DNA from: Ottelia alismoides
Taxonomy: Eukaryota; Streptophyta; Magnoliopsida; Alismatales; Hydrocharitaceae
NCBI GenBank assembly: GCA_037367405.1
Contig: JAZKJV010002961.1
Coordinates: 62,001-126,000, forward strand
Reading direction: 5' to 3'
Length of the DNA stretch: 64,000 nt
Shown: piece by piece, positions 9,860 to 20,921 of the stretch
Position numbering within the stretch: the first letter of the stretch is position 1
How the letters are laid out: each line of letters starts with the position of its first letter
Position numbers and translations under genes: made by a program
The notes under the pieces: model-generated
Databases searched by the model: none
What the model was told of the DNA's origin: nothing
What the model saw: only the letters and a program-made list of their open reading frames with translations

Positions 9860-11107
9860 ATGTCTGAAAGCAAGGCAGATATCCCATCTGTAGGAGCATT
9901 CCGAGGTTCAGCGCCGATTGTGAAGATGGATGGTTCGAACTATGAACTGTGGGCGATGCAGTTCATGAGTATGATGAAGTCAACCGGTAAGAAACACATT
10001 CTTACTGAAGAAGAGCCTGCTGAAAAGACTGGAGTTAATGCCTCGTGGGAGGCAGATGATGCATATGCCAAAGTATGGCTATCTGGAATTCTGGCAATCG
10101 CGATTGCCAATGATATTCTTCATCAGCCCACAGCCAAAGATATGTGGGATATTCTAGCCGCCACATATTCTCAAGCTAAGAATGAGACAAAGATTCTGCA
10201 ACTTCAGCATGGCATATTCACTATTAAGCAGAAGGGACGTCCTCTACACTCACTGTACACATCCCTACGAGGGATGTTCGAGAAGCTGTATAGCTTTATG
10301 CCCCTGACAGCTACACCAGAGCAACAGAAGACCTACCGGAATGCTACCATGGTAGGAGTGTTTCTCGCTGCCCTTGATCCTGAGTATGAGGCAACACGAT
10401 CTCAGATCTTGGCAGACTCCACTATTCCTCCTATGGAGGAAGCCTTTCACAGGTTGAGTCGAATCATTGTTCCTTCTACAGCAACGAATCAGACTGCCTC
10501 GGCCATGGCTGCCAACAGAGGTCGTGGAGGTTACCATCATACACATGGTCGTGGCCCTCGTGGTAGAGGAGGCCGTACTCGGCCAACGTGTACCTACTGC
10601 CATCGCACAGGACATACTGAAGACACATACTACTCTAAGCATGGATTTCCTGCATCTGCACGAGTCGCTGAGCAGATAGAGCCTCCATCTGCTGCTTCTT
10701 TGGATCAGCGCTTTGATGATCTTGTTGCCCGTCTAAGGGGCATTATTCCTCCATCTGGCCCAGCACCCACTACTGATAGTCATTCTGATGTTGCGACATC
10801 CGCTTCCGCATCTACCAGTGCATCAGGTAGTACACATGCATTTACTAGTAGTGGATCAGATACCTTAGCTTGGATTATGGACTCTGGTGCCACACATCAC
10901 TTATGTGGTGATCAGAGTCTACTTACAGGATACAGACAGATCCCTCCAGGTCGAACAATGGTCATTGCTAATGGCACACATTCCCCGATTACTGGTCAGG
11001 GGGAGATTAGACTGACATCATCTATGCAGCTCAAGAATGTGTTACACGCACCTGATTTCTCGATGAATTTATTATCTTTCAGCCAAATTACAAAAGATTT
11101 ACAGTGA
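9860..11107 (+). pseudogene. Copia B gag and protease
   Basis: Start set at the ATG at 9860 (MSESKADIPSVGAF), 29 nt after the pre-gag hairpin; the homologous start is used in A and C. The reading frame is open for 415 codons: gag core (NYELWAMQFM, AKDMWDILAATYSQ), a basic RGRGG stretch, a zinc knuckle whose last cysteine is changed (CTYCHRTGHTEDTYY), then protease with intact WIMDSGATHHLC and ending LNLLSFSQITKDL. It stops where an AT-rich insert begins. The product would form particles and process the polyprotein, but the knuckle change and truncation argue against activity. Confidence 0.88.
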
Positions 11108-11193
11108 AAATCCAAAAATAATCATTTTTTATTATTTATTTTACTATATTATATATTATATATTAAAATAAGTTGGAAAATTTTGAGATCTTT

Positions 11194-11747
11194 TGATGCA
11201 GCGTGGACTCGACATGTAGGGCCGTCTAATTATTTAAATTGCGGCCGTTAATTTTATTTACGTTTTTTAAGTTGTCGCAATTTTAAATAAAGAGATCGCG
11301 TGTGATCTCAATTAGTCTTAATTTGAATTTCAAATTTGGTAGTTAGTCGGTTAATTAGTTAGAGTCAGTTTAGGATAATTGGTTGTCGGTTTTAATCTAT
11401 TCTTGTAATGTCATCCCTCCTATATAAAGGGATGAGGGTCCAATGTTTTAGTCAGTTCAAGATGTGATAAAATAGAGATTTATCTCTCTCTCCTCTCCCC
11501 TCTCTCTCCTTCTCCCCGCGTGATCTACACGTGTTCTTCTTCTCCCAAACCCCTCGTGTTCCCGACGAGTCTCTTCTCTCTTCCCCTCGCGGTCTACGCG
11601 TTTCTTCTTCTCTAACCCCGCGCATCCGGCGTGTCTTCTCTTCTCAACCCTTCCAGTTTCTTCTTCTCAACCCCTCTCTTTTCTTCTACCAAAAATCCAC
11701 CATAAAAAGTTTATTATTTTCGTCAACGCCAATTCGAGTTTGCATCA
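11194..11747 (+). repeat. 5' direct repeat (LTR) of element D
   Basis: 554 bp; contains TATATAAAGG near 11421 followed by a pyrimidine-rich transcribed region. It aligns with 13071-13627 over its whole length, with most divergence in the last 45 bp. Confidence 0.88.
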
Positions 11748-12869
11748 ACATGATAGCAATTTAATTTTTAGTAGACATTTATTTGGTCTAATTAGTATTT
11801 GTTTTGTTTATTTATTTCCTATGTAAAAGGCTCATTATAAAAGGCCTTGTTATCCTCTTTTTTGTTTTCTTTTTATTTTTTCCTAGTTTTTAGGATAAGT
11901 TGTTGCTTATTTTGAGGGGGAATGGCCTCTATAAAAGGCCCCCTTTTGTAATTAGGTTAATTAAGTTGAATTGGATTATTTTTCCCCAACCCTAACTCTC
12001 CCCTCTCGAATTTCTCTCTCTCACTCCCGCCTCCCTTTCCCTCTCTCTCTCCCCGATTCTTCTTCCCCTCCCCCGTAACCCCATCCTCCCCCTCCCATCG
12101 CAAGTCGTCGCCGCCCTCTACCCCACCGTGCCACGCCCTTCCCTCCGCACTCTCTCTCTCCCCGATCTCTTCTCTCCCTATCGCCCCCTCTCCTCTCTCT
12201 CCCCCAGGTTCTCCCCCCCCCCCCTTCTCACGGTTTCCCAGCCCCGCCCGCATCTCGCCTTTCTCTTTCCCCCGCGCCACCACGCCAGCGCAACCCTCCC
12301 CTCCAGTCTCTCCCCACGCCGCCTCCTCCCCACTCCCGCGCCGCCTCGCCCAGCGCCCCCTCCCCTCCAGGCTCTTCTCCACCAGTCGCCACCGCCCTCA
12401 TCTGTGACCCTTTGCCTTCCCGTGGAGGCCCTCACGTTCGCCCGCCTATCCCCAGGTCGCCGCCGACCGTGTATCCGACTGTGGGATTCTCCAGGGCCGC
12501 CAATAGCCTTCCAAGCGCCGCGAACAAGGCCGACCAGATCTGAAGCGGGCCTACCAACCCTTGCCGGTTATGGTACGAGCGTATTATTCCACTTTATAAA
12601 GTAGTTTTGTGGCCTGTCTTGTTGCTGTTTGTTTGGTGATTTATTGAGATTCCAAGTCCGCAACATCGTTATATTTTTCCATTAATCATTAACTACTTGA
12701 TTGCCCGACGTCTGTGGAAGAATCGGTATTATATTGCGAGTATCACGTCAATTCATTGTTGTTGATTTTGCTTGTCGTGCATCATTTCTTTCATTTTCGT
12801 CATTTTGATTCCTTAGTTCCATTGTTCGGTTCGTCATTTAGGTTATTGCACGCATAGGTTGCATCAATT

Positions 12870-12881
12870 TGGTATCAGAGC
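12870..12881 (+). other. Primer-binding site inside element D
   Basis: Exact TGGTATCAGAGC, three bases after a GTTGCATCA that resembles an LTR end (12858-12866). If real, the functional 5' LTR would run from 11194 to 12866. Confidence 0.7.
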
Positions 12882-13073
12882 ATGGCAACCGAATCGTCCC
12901 TACGATTCGACGATCCCGTCGCGCATTGGAAGATGCAATATGATTTGAGTTGCATATCTCATGATTCGCGTTCACGCGCACGTCGACACAAGTTCATGAA
13001 GCGCCTTATGTCAAGCCTCAAGGTTCAAGCAATTCGTCGGCAGACGAATTTTTTAAAAGCAGAGGAGAGTTGA
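12882..13073 (+). CDS. Short open frame of element D, function unknown
   Basis: Begins at an ATG directly after the primer-site match and ends in the first bases of the 3' LTR; 63 codons. The product would be basic and arginine/lysine-rich in its second half (SRSRARRHKFMKR). It has no domain I recognise. It may be a relic of the gag start of a larger Gypsy-type relative, or chance. Expression is not supported. Confidence 0.3.
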   Translation: MATESSLRFDDPVAHWKMQYDLSCISHDSRSRARRHKFMKRLMSSLKVQAIRRQTNFLKAEES

Positions 13074-13627
13074 TGCAGCGTGGACTCGACATGTAGGGCC
13101 CTCTAATTATTTAAATTGCAGCCGTTAATTTTATTTACGTTTTTAAGTTGTCGCAATTTTAAATAAAGAGATCGCGTGTGATCTCAATTAGTCTTAATTT
13201 GAATTTCAAATTTGGTAGTTAGTCAGTTAATTAGTTAGAGTCAGTTTAGGATAATTGGTTGTCGGTTTTAATTATTTTCTATTCTTGTAATGTCATCCCT
13301 CCTATATAAAGGGATGAGGGTCCAATGTTTTAGTCAGTTCAAGATGTGATAAAATAGAGATTTATCTCTCTCTCCTCTCCCCTCTCTCTCCTTCTCCCCG
13401 CGTGATCTACACGTGTTCTTCTTCCAAACCCCTCGTGTTCCCGACGAGTCTCTTTTCTCTTCCCCTCGCGGTCTACGCGTTTCTTCTTCTCTAGCCCCGC
13501 GCATCCGGCGTGTCTTCTCTTCTCAACCCTTCCAGTTTCTTCTTCTCAACCCCTCGATTTTCTTCTACCATCGAAAATCCACCGTCAAATCTATTTCCCG
13601 CGCCGCGCCGAATTTCATTTTGCATCA
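13071..13627 (+). repeat. 3' direct repeat (LTR) of element D
   Basis: 557 bp, TGATGCAGCG...TTTGCATCA, followed by the TCTTT duplication. Confidence 0.88.
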
Positions 13628-13817
13628 TCTTTACATATTTTTAAATTCCAAAACAATATGGCCTAGTATTATTATTCACTATTTTAACCTTTTTAATCAT
13701 CTAAAAATACAAAAATTATAATAAAATCAATAAAAATAGAATAAAAAATAAAAAATAAAAAGATTTTATTTTATCCATTTTAACTATTTAAATCTATATT
13801 TATAGAGTGCGATTTTT

Positions 13818-14432
13818 TATCCATCTTCTCTTCTGTTTCAGGACATCCTTACGGGCAACGTGATTGGTCGTGGCTATGAGCAAGGAGGCCTCTATCGCCT
13901 TTGTCAGATTCCCTTTGCTGGAACCTCATCTCTACCTGCTGGACATGTTTCCCCTATGTTATGGCATCTGCGCTTTGGACATCTGCCGCTTCAGAAGTTG
14001 CGTCGTGTGTTACCTCAGGTTATGCCTCACACATCTATCCAATGTGAGGCGTGTCAGTTGGGAAAGCATCATCAATCTACCTTTCCCAGTCGTCAGTGTC
14101 GGAGTAGTACCTCCAAGTTTGAGTTATTTCACATTGATATCCGGGGTCCGAGTCGTGTTCCTGATCATCAGGGACACAGGTTTTATATAGTTATTGTCGA
14201 CGACTTCTCTCGTGTGTCATGGGTGTTTCTGTTAAAGAATAAATCTGAAGCAGGGAATATTATTATCAATTTTCTTAATGAGATTCGCAATGTTTTTTCT
14301 ACATCTGTTAAAATTGTGAGAAGTAACAATGCTTTGGAGTTGTACTCATGTCCTAACCAATTATTTCTCATCCAAGGGGATTATCCACCAAACATCTTGT
14401 GCCTATACATCTCAACAGAATGGGATCGCTGA
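13818..14432 (+). pseudogene. Copia B integrase, first part
   Basis: Resumes B at SLLFQDILTGN. It shows the pre-integrase zinc-binding motif (WHLRFGHLPLQKL...CEACQLGKHHQ) and the start of the rve catalytic core (FELFHIDIRGP, VIVDDFSRVSWVFLLKNKSE). Around 14310-14340 the frame shifts at the RSNNALEL segment, which normally carries the second catalytic aspartate, DNA. The enzyme would insert cDNA into the genome. Broken by frameshift. Confidence 0.85.
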
Positions 14433-16068
14433 AAGGAAACATCGTTACTTACTAGATGTCACCAGGTCACTCCTTATACAGAGTCATGCTCCTTATTCGT
14501 ACTGGGGTGACGCTGTTCTTACAGCATGTTACCTAATCAATCGTATGCCGTCATCTGTTCTAGGTGAAGAGATTCCTTTCTCCCTTATCTTCCCTGGAAA
14601 AGAACTTTTTTCCCTTACTCCTCGTGTGTTTGGCTCGGTTGCCTTTGTCCACCAGTTGTCTCCTGGTACTGACAAGCTCTCTCCTAGGGCTGTCAAGTGT
14701 GTGTTCGTTGGGTACTCCAGAACTCAGAAGGGGTACAAGTGCTATGATCCATTGCGCAGGCGGTATCTTGTTAGTGCAGATGTCACATTTTTTGAATCGG
14801 TTATGTATTTTTCAGCCTCAGGTGATCAGTTGAAACCTCCAGCCAATACTGATGGTATTTACATGTCACCACCACCACCATTACCACAATCTTCACCATT
14901 ACTACCACCAGGGCCATTACCATCTTCTGCACCTCCTATTACTATACATGTTTCACCACTACCATACCATTATACTCGCAGGCCTTCTTCAGCTCATGGT
15001 CATTGCTCATCACCGAGCTCGCCTAAGGTATGTTCTGAAGATATTATTATTGATGGATCTGATGATGTCTCTGAGCAGGATGTGTTACAGAGAACGGACG
15101 AGGATACAACTGATCTAGATGTTCCTATTGCTATACGGAAATCGAAGAGGAGCTGCGCGTCATATCCTTTAGCAGCTTCTGTGTCATTTGAACGACTAAC
15201 TGGAGATTTCAGGAACTTTGCAGTCGCATTGTCAGCTGTAGCTATTCCCCGGAATTATCAAGACGCTCTGAAGGATAATAGATGGCGTCAAGCAATGGAG
15301 GAAGAAATGGCAGCACTCCAGTCTAGAGGAACTTGGAGTCTGGTTCCTTTACCTGCTGATGTGTCACCGGTAAGCTGCAAGTGGGTGTTTACAGTCAAGC
15401 AGAATGCATATGGCAGTATTGATAGATACAAGGCTCGCCTTGTTGCTCGTGGCTTTACACAGACATACAGGGTGGACTATCTTGATACATTCTCGCCAGT
15501 GGCCCGTTATTCTACTCTGCGGATCTTGCTGTCAGTTGCAGTTACTCGTGAATGGCCGCTATATCAGTTGGATGTGAAGAATGCGTTCTTATATGGTGAC
15601 CTTCAGGAGGAAGTCTACATGCAACAGCCACCTGGTTTTGCTGTTGAGGGGGAGTGTTCCAAGGTGTGCAGACTTCATAAGGCTATCTATGGCCTTAAGC
15701 AGAGTCCCAGAGCGTGGTTTCAGGAGCTCTCATACCTCTTTGAAAAATAGGGATACAAACGCTCTAATGCTGATCATTCCTTGTTTGTACAAAAGACTTC
15801 AAGAGGTATTATTGCAATCATGGTTTATGTAGATGACATCTTGATTACAGGAGATGATGCCCAAGGAATAAAGGAGGCGAAAGAAATGCTGGGTAGAGAA
15901 TTTGTTACCAAGGACCTTGGAGTTCTTAGATACTTTCTGGGGCTGGAGTTTTCCAGAAATCCATATGGGTTGGTAATGTCGCAGAGAAAATATGTTACTG
16001 ACCTGTTGAGTGAAACGGGAATGCTTGGTTGCCGGCTTGCTACAACACCAATGGACCCTAGTATGAAG
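14329..16068 (+). pseudogene. Copia B integrase C-term, RT (interrupted by a stop)
   Basis: Open from 14329 to a TAG at 15748-15750, then homology continues in frame to 16068, where element C is inserted. The first part is the integrase tail ([20 protein letters not shown], then [19 protein letters not shown]), next a proline-rich linker with [10 protein letters not shown], then RVT_2: [52 protein letters not shown]. The catalytic YVDDILITGDD lies after the stop. The insertion of C splits the sequence at PMDPSMK. Confidence 0.9.
16064..16068. repeat. Target-site duplication of copia C, left
   Basis: TGAAG; the right copy at 21082-21086 is TGATG (one mismatch). Confidence 0.8.
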
Positions 16069-16229
16069 TGTTAGAAGAGAGGAGTCTTCGTTATGATTCA
16101 TAGGAAAACCCTAGGCTCTCTTATATAGGGAGAGGCCTTACGGGTAAATTACATAGATGCCTAAATATAAGAAAAAAAATAGAAAACAAGGTACATAAAC
16201 ATATGATAATACTAGAAACTATCTCTACA
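16069..16229 (-). repeat. 3' LTR of copia C
   Basis: 161 bp, TGTTAGAAGA...CTCTACA on the plus strand. The minus-strand polypurine tract lies at 16230-16245 (plus strand CTCCCCCTTAAGG). Confidence 0.93.
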
Positions 16230-16236
16230 CTCCCCC

Positions 16237-18705
16237 TTAAGGTGGAGCATAGATGTCGATCATGCTCAGCTTGGATGAACATCTCTGGGAAGGTCCTCTG
16301 AGCAAAGGCTTGGTGAATACATCGGCAGTCTGATCTCCTGAGCTAACATGGGCCGTGGATATCAATCCTCTCTGGATCAGGTCCCTGGTGTAATGGCAGT
16401 CAACTTCAATATGTTTGGTCCTCTCATGGAATGCTGGATTGTTGGCGATAAACAATGCTGCCTGATTGTCACACTGAAGCTTCATAGGTAGAGATACAGC
16501 TACATGTAGATCTTCTAATACGGAGCGAACCCACATCATTTCTGTGCTGGCTTGGGCCATTGCCCTGTATTCGGATTCCGCACTGGATCTTGCCACCACC
16601 GTTTGTTTCTTGCTTTTCCAAGAAACCAGAGAGCCTCCAACGAACACTGCAAACCCTGAGGTTGATTTTCTGTCCTTAGGGCATCCTGCATAATCTGCGT
16701 CTGCACACGCTGAGATGGATAAATCTGCACCCTTTCTGAATAGTAGCCCTAATCCTGGAGTAAACTTCAGATACCTCAGTATCATGTGTATAGCATCCAT
16801 GTGAACCTGTCTGGGCTGCTCCATAAACTGACTCACCCGACTAACTGCAAATGCAATGTCAGGACGGGTTATAGTAATGTAGAGGAGTTTTCCCACCATC
16901 TCTCTATATCTCCTCTTATCCACTTCATCAGTATCATCATCATATAACTTTATGCTGGGGTCCATGGGGATGCTTGATGGTTTGCACCCATCCATACCAG
17001 TCTCAACCAGGAAGTCTGTAATGTACTTCCGTTGTGTCATCACCAGACCATGTGCATTCCTTGCAAATTTCAACCCCAGAAAATATCTTAGGGTTCCAAG
17101 ATCCTTTGTAACAAACTGACGACCTAGGAATGCCTTCGCCCTTGCTATGCCCTGAATATCATCTCCTGTAACAAGAATATCATCCACATAGACCATTATG
17201 ACAACCGTACCTGCCGAGGACTTCTGGACAAACAACGAATGGTCAGCATTGGACCTCTTGAATCCCTGGTGCTCAATTAGGTTGGACAGTTTCTGGAACC
17301 ATGCTCGTGGACTCTGTTTAAGTCCATATATAGCCTTGTGAAGTCTACATACCATATGCGTCTCCCCCTCAGCAGTAAACCCGGGTGGCTGTTGCATGTA
17401 GACTTCCTCCTGTAAGTCCCCGTACAGAAATGCATTCTTGACATCTAGCTGATAAATGCTCCAGTCACGAACCACTGCAACAGACAGGAGGATACGCAGA
17501 GTCGAGTGTCTCGCCACTGGAGAGAAAGTATCCATGTAATCAACGCCATATGTCTGTGTAAATCCTCGGGCGACTAAGCGTGCTTTGTACCTATCCAATG
17601 TGCCATCCGCATGATATTTGACTGTGAAGACCCATTTGCAGCTTACAACTGATGCATCAGGAGGTGCAGGGACCAAAGACCATGTGCCACGGGACTGCAA
17701 GGCCCCCATTTCTTCTTCCATAGCTAGTCTCCAGCATTCACTCTTCAAGGCTTCTTGGTATGTCCGTGGTATGTCCACGGAAGACAAAGCTGTGGCAAAC
17801 TTCTGGAAATCACCTGTGAGTCGGTGGAAGGAAACCTGTGAAGCTAATGGATAGGATGCACATTGTCGTCTCTGTTTCCGAATAGCAATCGGAACATCCA
17901 GATCATCATCTGGGTCCACCTGTAAGGAGTCATCCTGCATATGTTCCGAACCTGACCCGTCAGTAGTAACATCATCTGAACATACCTGAGGCTTAGTGAT
18001 TGGCTGATCTGCTGTCTGAGCGGGACCTGACCGACGCATATAGTGGTTAGGAAATGGTGATATGATTCGCCGTGGAATAGGTGGAGGTGGAGGTGGTGGT
18101 GGAGGTGGAGGTGGAGGTGGTGCTGGCATAGGAACTGACACAGGAGACGAGTCAGGTGGAAGACAGGTAGGTGGTGGTGGAACCAAAATATCATCAGCGG
18201 TTGTGGATGGTACCATTCTGTCCCCGGCTGGCGAGAAATACATGACCGACTCGAAGAAAGTGACATCCGCACTAACAAAGTACCTGTTGGTAGTAGGATC
18301 ATAACACCGGTATCCCTTCTGGGTTCTGGAATACCCAACGAAGACGCACTTGACTGCTCTTGGAGAGAGCTTGTCAAGTCCAGGAGATAGACGATGGACA
18401 AACGCCACAGAACCAAAGACACGAGGTGGCAGTGAGAATAGCTCTTTGTCTGGAAAAATAAGAGAAATGGGTATCTTCTCTCCAAGGACAGAGGACGACA
18501 TTCTATTGACCAGATAGCATGCAGTAAGGACAACATCCCCCAGAAAGAAATAGGAGCACAACTTTGAATCAATAAGGTACGAGTGATATCCAAGAGATGG
18601 CGATGCTTTCTTTCCGCCACACCATTTTGTTGGGATGTATATGCGCAGGTGGTTTGATGAATAATTCCCTTCAATGACAGAAATTGAGAAAGACAACGTG
18701 TACAA
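16237..18705 (-). CDS. Copia C integrase tail, RT and RNase H (long open frame)
   Basis: Uninterrupted minus-strand frame of about 820 codons ending DIYAPP. In order: the integrase C-terminal part ([19 protein letters not shown]), a proline-rich linker with an unbroken run of about 15 prolines, RVT_2 with [34 protein letters not shown] and catalytic YVDDILVTGDD, then RNase H with ADADYAGCPKDRKSTSGF, ARSSAESEYRA and CDNQAALFIANNPAF. These are the best preserved catalytic motifs in the window. The true start belongs to the upstream Gag-Pol, which is frameshifted, so the product is not expected as a full polyprotein. Confidence 0.88.
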   Translation of the reverse strand: MYTLSFSISVIEGNYSSNHLRIYIPTKWCGGKKASPSLGYHSYLIDSKLCSYFFLGDVVLTACYLVNRMSSSVLGEKIPISLIFPDKELFSLPPRVFGSVAFVHRLSPGLDKLSPRAVKCVFVGYSRTQKGYRCYDPTTNRYFVSADVTFFESVMYFSPAGDRMVPSTTADDILVPPPPTCLPPDSSPVSVPMPAPPPPPPPPPPPPPPIPRRIISPFPNHYMRRSGPAQTADQPITKPQVCSDDVTTDGSGSEHMQDDSLQVDPDDDLDVPIAIRKQRRQCASYPLASQVSFHRLTGDFQKFATALSSVDIPRTYQEALKSECWRLAMEEEMGALQSRGTWSLVPAPPDASVVSCKWVFTVKYHADGTLDRYKARLVARGFTQTYGVDYMDTFSPVARHSTLRILLSVAVVRDWSIYQLDVKNAFLYGDLQEEVYMQQPPGFTAEGETHMVCRLHKAIYGLKQSPRAWFQKLSNLIEHQGFKRSNADHSLFVQKSSAGTVVIMVYVDDILVTGDDIQGIARAKAFLGRQFVTKDLGTLRYFLGLKFARNAHGLVMTQRKYITDFLVETGMDGCKPSSIPMDPSIKLYDDDTDEVDKRRYREMVGKLLYITITRPDIAFAVSRVSQFMEQPRQVHMDAIHMILRYLKFTPGLGLLFRKGADLSISACADADYAGCPKDRKSTSGFAVFVGGSLVSWKSKKQTVVARSSAESEYRAMAQASTEMMWVRSVLEDLHVAVSLPMKLQCDNQAALFIANNPAFHERTKHIEVDCHYTRDLIQRGLISTAHVSSGDQTADVFTKPLLRGPSQRCSSKLSMIDIYAPP

Positions 18706-19377
18706 AATTCCAGGGCATTATCAGTCCGAACATATTTGACTGAAGAAGAAAAAACATCTGCACTTCATTAATCAAATTTTTAATAACATCTCCTGCTTCA
18801 GACTTATTCTTCAGAAGAAAAACCCAAGTGACACGAGAAAAGTCGTCTACTACCACAAGATAGAACCTGTGCCCCTGGTGATCGGGAACACGACTCGGAC
18901 CCCATATATCTATATGTAACAACTCGAAAGGGGAGCTACTGCTCCGACTCTGACGACCTGGAAAGCTCGACCTGTGATGCTTTCCTAACTGACATGTTCG
19001 CAACGAAACGACGAACTTGGGGAAATCTGTGGCAGAAGATGGCGCATCTTCTGGAGCGGAAGGTGACCAAAACGAAGATGCCAAATGTAAGGTGAGACTG
19101 GACCAGCAGAGTGAGCGGAGATGCCAGCATAGGATTCCCGGACCAGCCGATATAGACCGTTCTGCTCAGAGCCACAGCCAATCACTTTGCCCGTGAGTAT
19201 GTCCTGAAAAATGAGAGAAGACGGGTCAAATATAGCTCGACAATTCAAATCCTTTGTAATCTGACTAATAGACAGCAAATTTAGTGAGAACTCAGGGGCA
19301 TGTAAAACATTCTGTAGCTGCATAGTGGAGGATAAGAAAAACCTCCCCCTGGCCAACAAGGGGTGAGTGGGAACCAT
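18671..19377 (-). pseudogene. Copia C integrase N-terminal and core, frameshifted
   Basis: Two overlapping minus-strand frames. 18985-19377 holds LNLLSISQITKDLNCRAIFD, the zinc-binding WHLRFGHLPLQKM and part of the cysteine pair; 18671-19084 continues with CQLGKHHRSSF, ELLHIDIWGPSRVPDHQGH and VVVDDFSRVTWVFLLKNK. The region after that, with the second catalytic aspartate, is again out of frame. At least two indels are needed to explain it. Confidence 0.85.
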
Positions 19378-20504
19378 CTGCTATCTGTACTGAGCGACCT
19401 GGAGGAATGGCCCTGTAGGCCTGTAATCTACCTCTATCTCGACACAGATGATGTGTAGCTCCGGAATCTATAACCCAGTCAGATATATCATGTGAAGGTA
19501 TGAAGGCTGATGATCTACCTGAGGAACTGGCAGCGGCGGAAGAACTGGCTGAGGCTGTGGCAGCAATATCTGAAGAGCCACCAGATGAATCACCAGAAGA
19601 CTGTGGCATAATATCACGGAGACGGGCCACGAGTTCGTCAAATCTATGATCTGCAGTAGACGGTAATGGAGACTGTGAATGCTCTGCAACCCGTGCCGAT
19701 GCTGGGAACCCATGCTTTGAGTAGCATGTCTCCTCTGAGTGTCCAGTTCTGTGACAATATGAGCACGTCTGACTGACTCGACCGCCTCTTCCCTGAGAGC
19801 CACGGCCACGTCCACGACCACGCCAAGAAGATGGTCCACCTCTCCCACGCGAAGCTGCCATCGCAGATGGGGGGGAGTAGAAGAGCTGGAGGAAACTGGG
19901 ATACGACTGAGCCTCCTATATACATCCTCCACTGAAGGAATGACTGCATCTGCTAAGATCTGTGACCGTGCAGCATCATACTCAGGATCGAGGGCAGCAA
20001 GTAGAACATCCACCATGGTGGCGTTCCGGAACGTCTTCTGCTGCTCTGGAGTAGCAGTCAGAGAATGGTACTGTAGAGCTTCTCGAACATCCCTCTTAGG
20101 GATGTGTATAGAGAATGGAGAGGTCTGTCGGCCTGCTTCATCGTAAAGATGTCATGCTGAAGCTGCAACATCTTTGTCTCATTTCGCACCTGCGAATATG
20201 TAGCAGCAAGAATGTCCCACATTGCCTTAGCAGTGGGTTGATGTAGGACATCATTCGCTATCTCCATCGTCAACGTACCAGACAACCATACTTTTGTGTA
20301 AGCATCATCGGCCTCCCATGAGGCATAGATCCCTGTCTTCTTCGCAGGCTCATCCTCGGTAAGAATGTGTTTCTTACTGTTTGATTTCATGAGGCTCATG
20401 AACTGCATGGCCCATAACTCATAGTTAGACACGTCCATCTTCACTATCGGCGCCGGATCTTTGAATGCGCCGGTGGAGGGCAAATCGACTTTCGATTCTG
20501 ACAT
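19292..20504 (-). pseudogene. Copia C gag and protease, frameshifted
   Basis: Start set at the ATG read from 20504 (MSESKVDLPSTGAF), 46 nt after the pre-gag hairpin. Gag core NYELWAMQFMSLMKS and AKAMWDILAATYSQ is followed by a frame break at about 20058 and another near 19865. The basic RGRGG region and an intact CCHC knuckle (CSYCHRTGHSEETC) follow, then protease WVIDSGATHHLC. A further shift near 19320 leads into integrase. The catalytic and knuckle residues are intact even though the frame is broken three times. Confidence 0.87.
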
Positions 20505-20550
20505 ACTGCTGCTTGAAGAAGACGAAGGGAGAATAGACAATGTGATGAAT

Positions 20551-20590
20551 GTCTACACCAACTGCATCGGATTTGAGTACGTGTGTAGAC
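20551..20590 (-). promoter_or_regulatory. Pre-gag hairpin of copia C
   Basis: GTCTACAC at 20551-20558 and GTGTAGAC at 20583-20590, loop 24 nt, 46 nt from the gag ATG. Confidence 0.75.
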
Positions 20591-20909
20591 TTTTACGCAC
20601 TCAAATCCATAAATCGGAGGAAGAGAGGTCTAGGGCACGCCTCAAAGGAAGCTTACAGCCCTTGAAACGTACCGAGAACAACGCCTATGGGCACTAGATC
20701 CCTACAGCGACAGATGGGAGGTGCCGCCGGGGATATAGGTGCCGCTGAGGCGGCTTTAGGCGGCAGGGGGGTGCCGCTAGGGCTTCGGGGGCTATAGGCG
20801 GCAGGGGGGGTGCCGTTGGGGCTGTGGGGCTGTGGGGATCCGCTGGCGAGACGAGAGAGAGAGCAAGAGGAGGGGCGGCGGGTGGGGAAGGGAGAAGAGC
20901 CCTAAGACG
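20591..20909 (-). repeat. GC-rich leader of copia C
   Basis: Untranslated leader with degenerate repeats of a GGCGGCAGGGGGGTGCCGC-like unit (20750-20820 clearest). No protein-coding signal. Confidence 0.6.
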
Positions 20910-20921
20910 GCTCTGATACCA
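20910..20921 (-). other. Primer-binding site of copia C
   Basis: Minus strand TGGTATCAGAGC, an exact initiator Met-tRNA complement, adjoining the 5' LTR. Confidence 0.9.

Larger units (their letters stand above)
11194..13627 (+). mobile_element. Small LTR element D without pol
   Basis: Two direct repeats of about 555 bp, TGATGCAG...TTGCATCA, flank 1.3 kb of internal sequence; the whole has a perfect 5-bp TCTTT duplication (11189-11193, 13628-13632). No gag or pol domain is present. A primer-site match lies 1.1 kb inside rather than next to the first repeat, and a polypurine tract (AAAAGCAGAGGAGAG, 13055-13069) abuts the second repeat. This is a non-autonomous LTR retrotransposon; the displaced primer site suggests a composite origin. 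Confidence 0.85.
11108..13815. mobile_element. AT-rich insert in copia B, host of element D
   Basis: B coding sequence is interrupted between the gag-protease end and PSSLLFQDILTGN at about 13820. The two outer parts, 11108-11188 and 13633-13815, are very AT-rich and non-coding. AGTG occurs at both junctions (about 11103-11106 and 13806-13810), a possible short target duplication. The class of this host element is unknown. Element D sits inside it. Confidence 0.55.

Noticed and set aside
11957..12604. Overlapping proline-rich and glycine/arginine-rich frames in element D
   Set aside because: Composition artefacts of the pyrimidine-rich LTR-type transcript region, including a 10-C or longer run.
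18062..18304. Plus-strand frame with a glycine run
   Set aside because: It is the antisense shadow of the proline-rich linker in element C.
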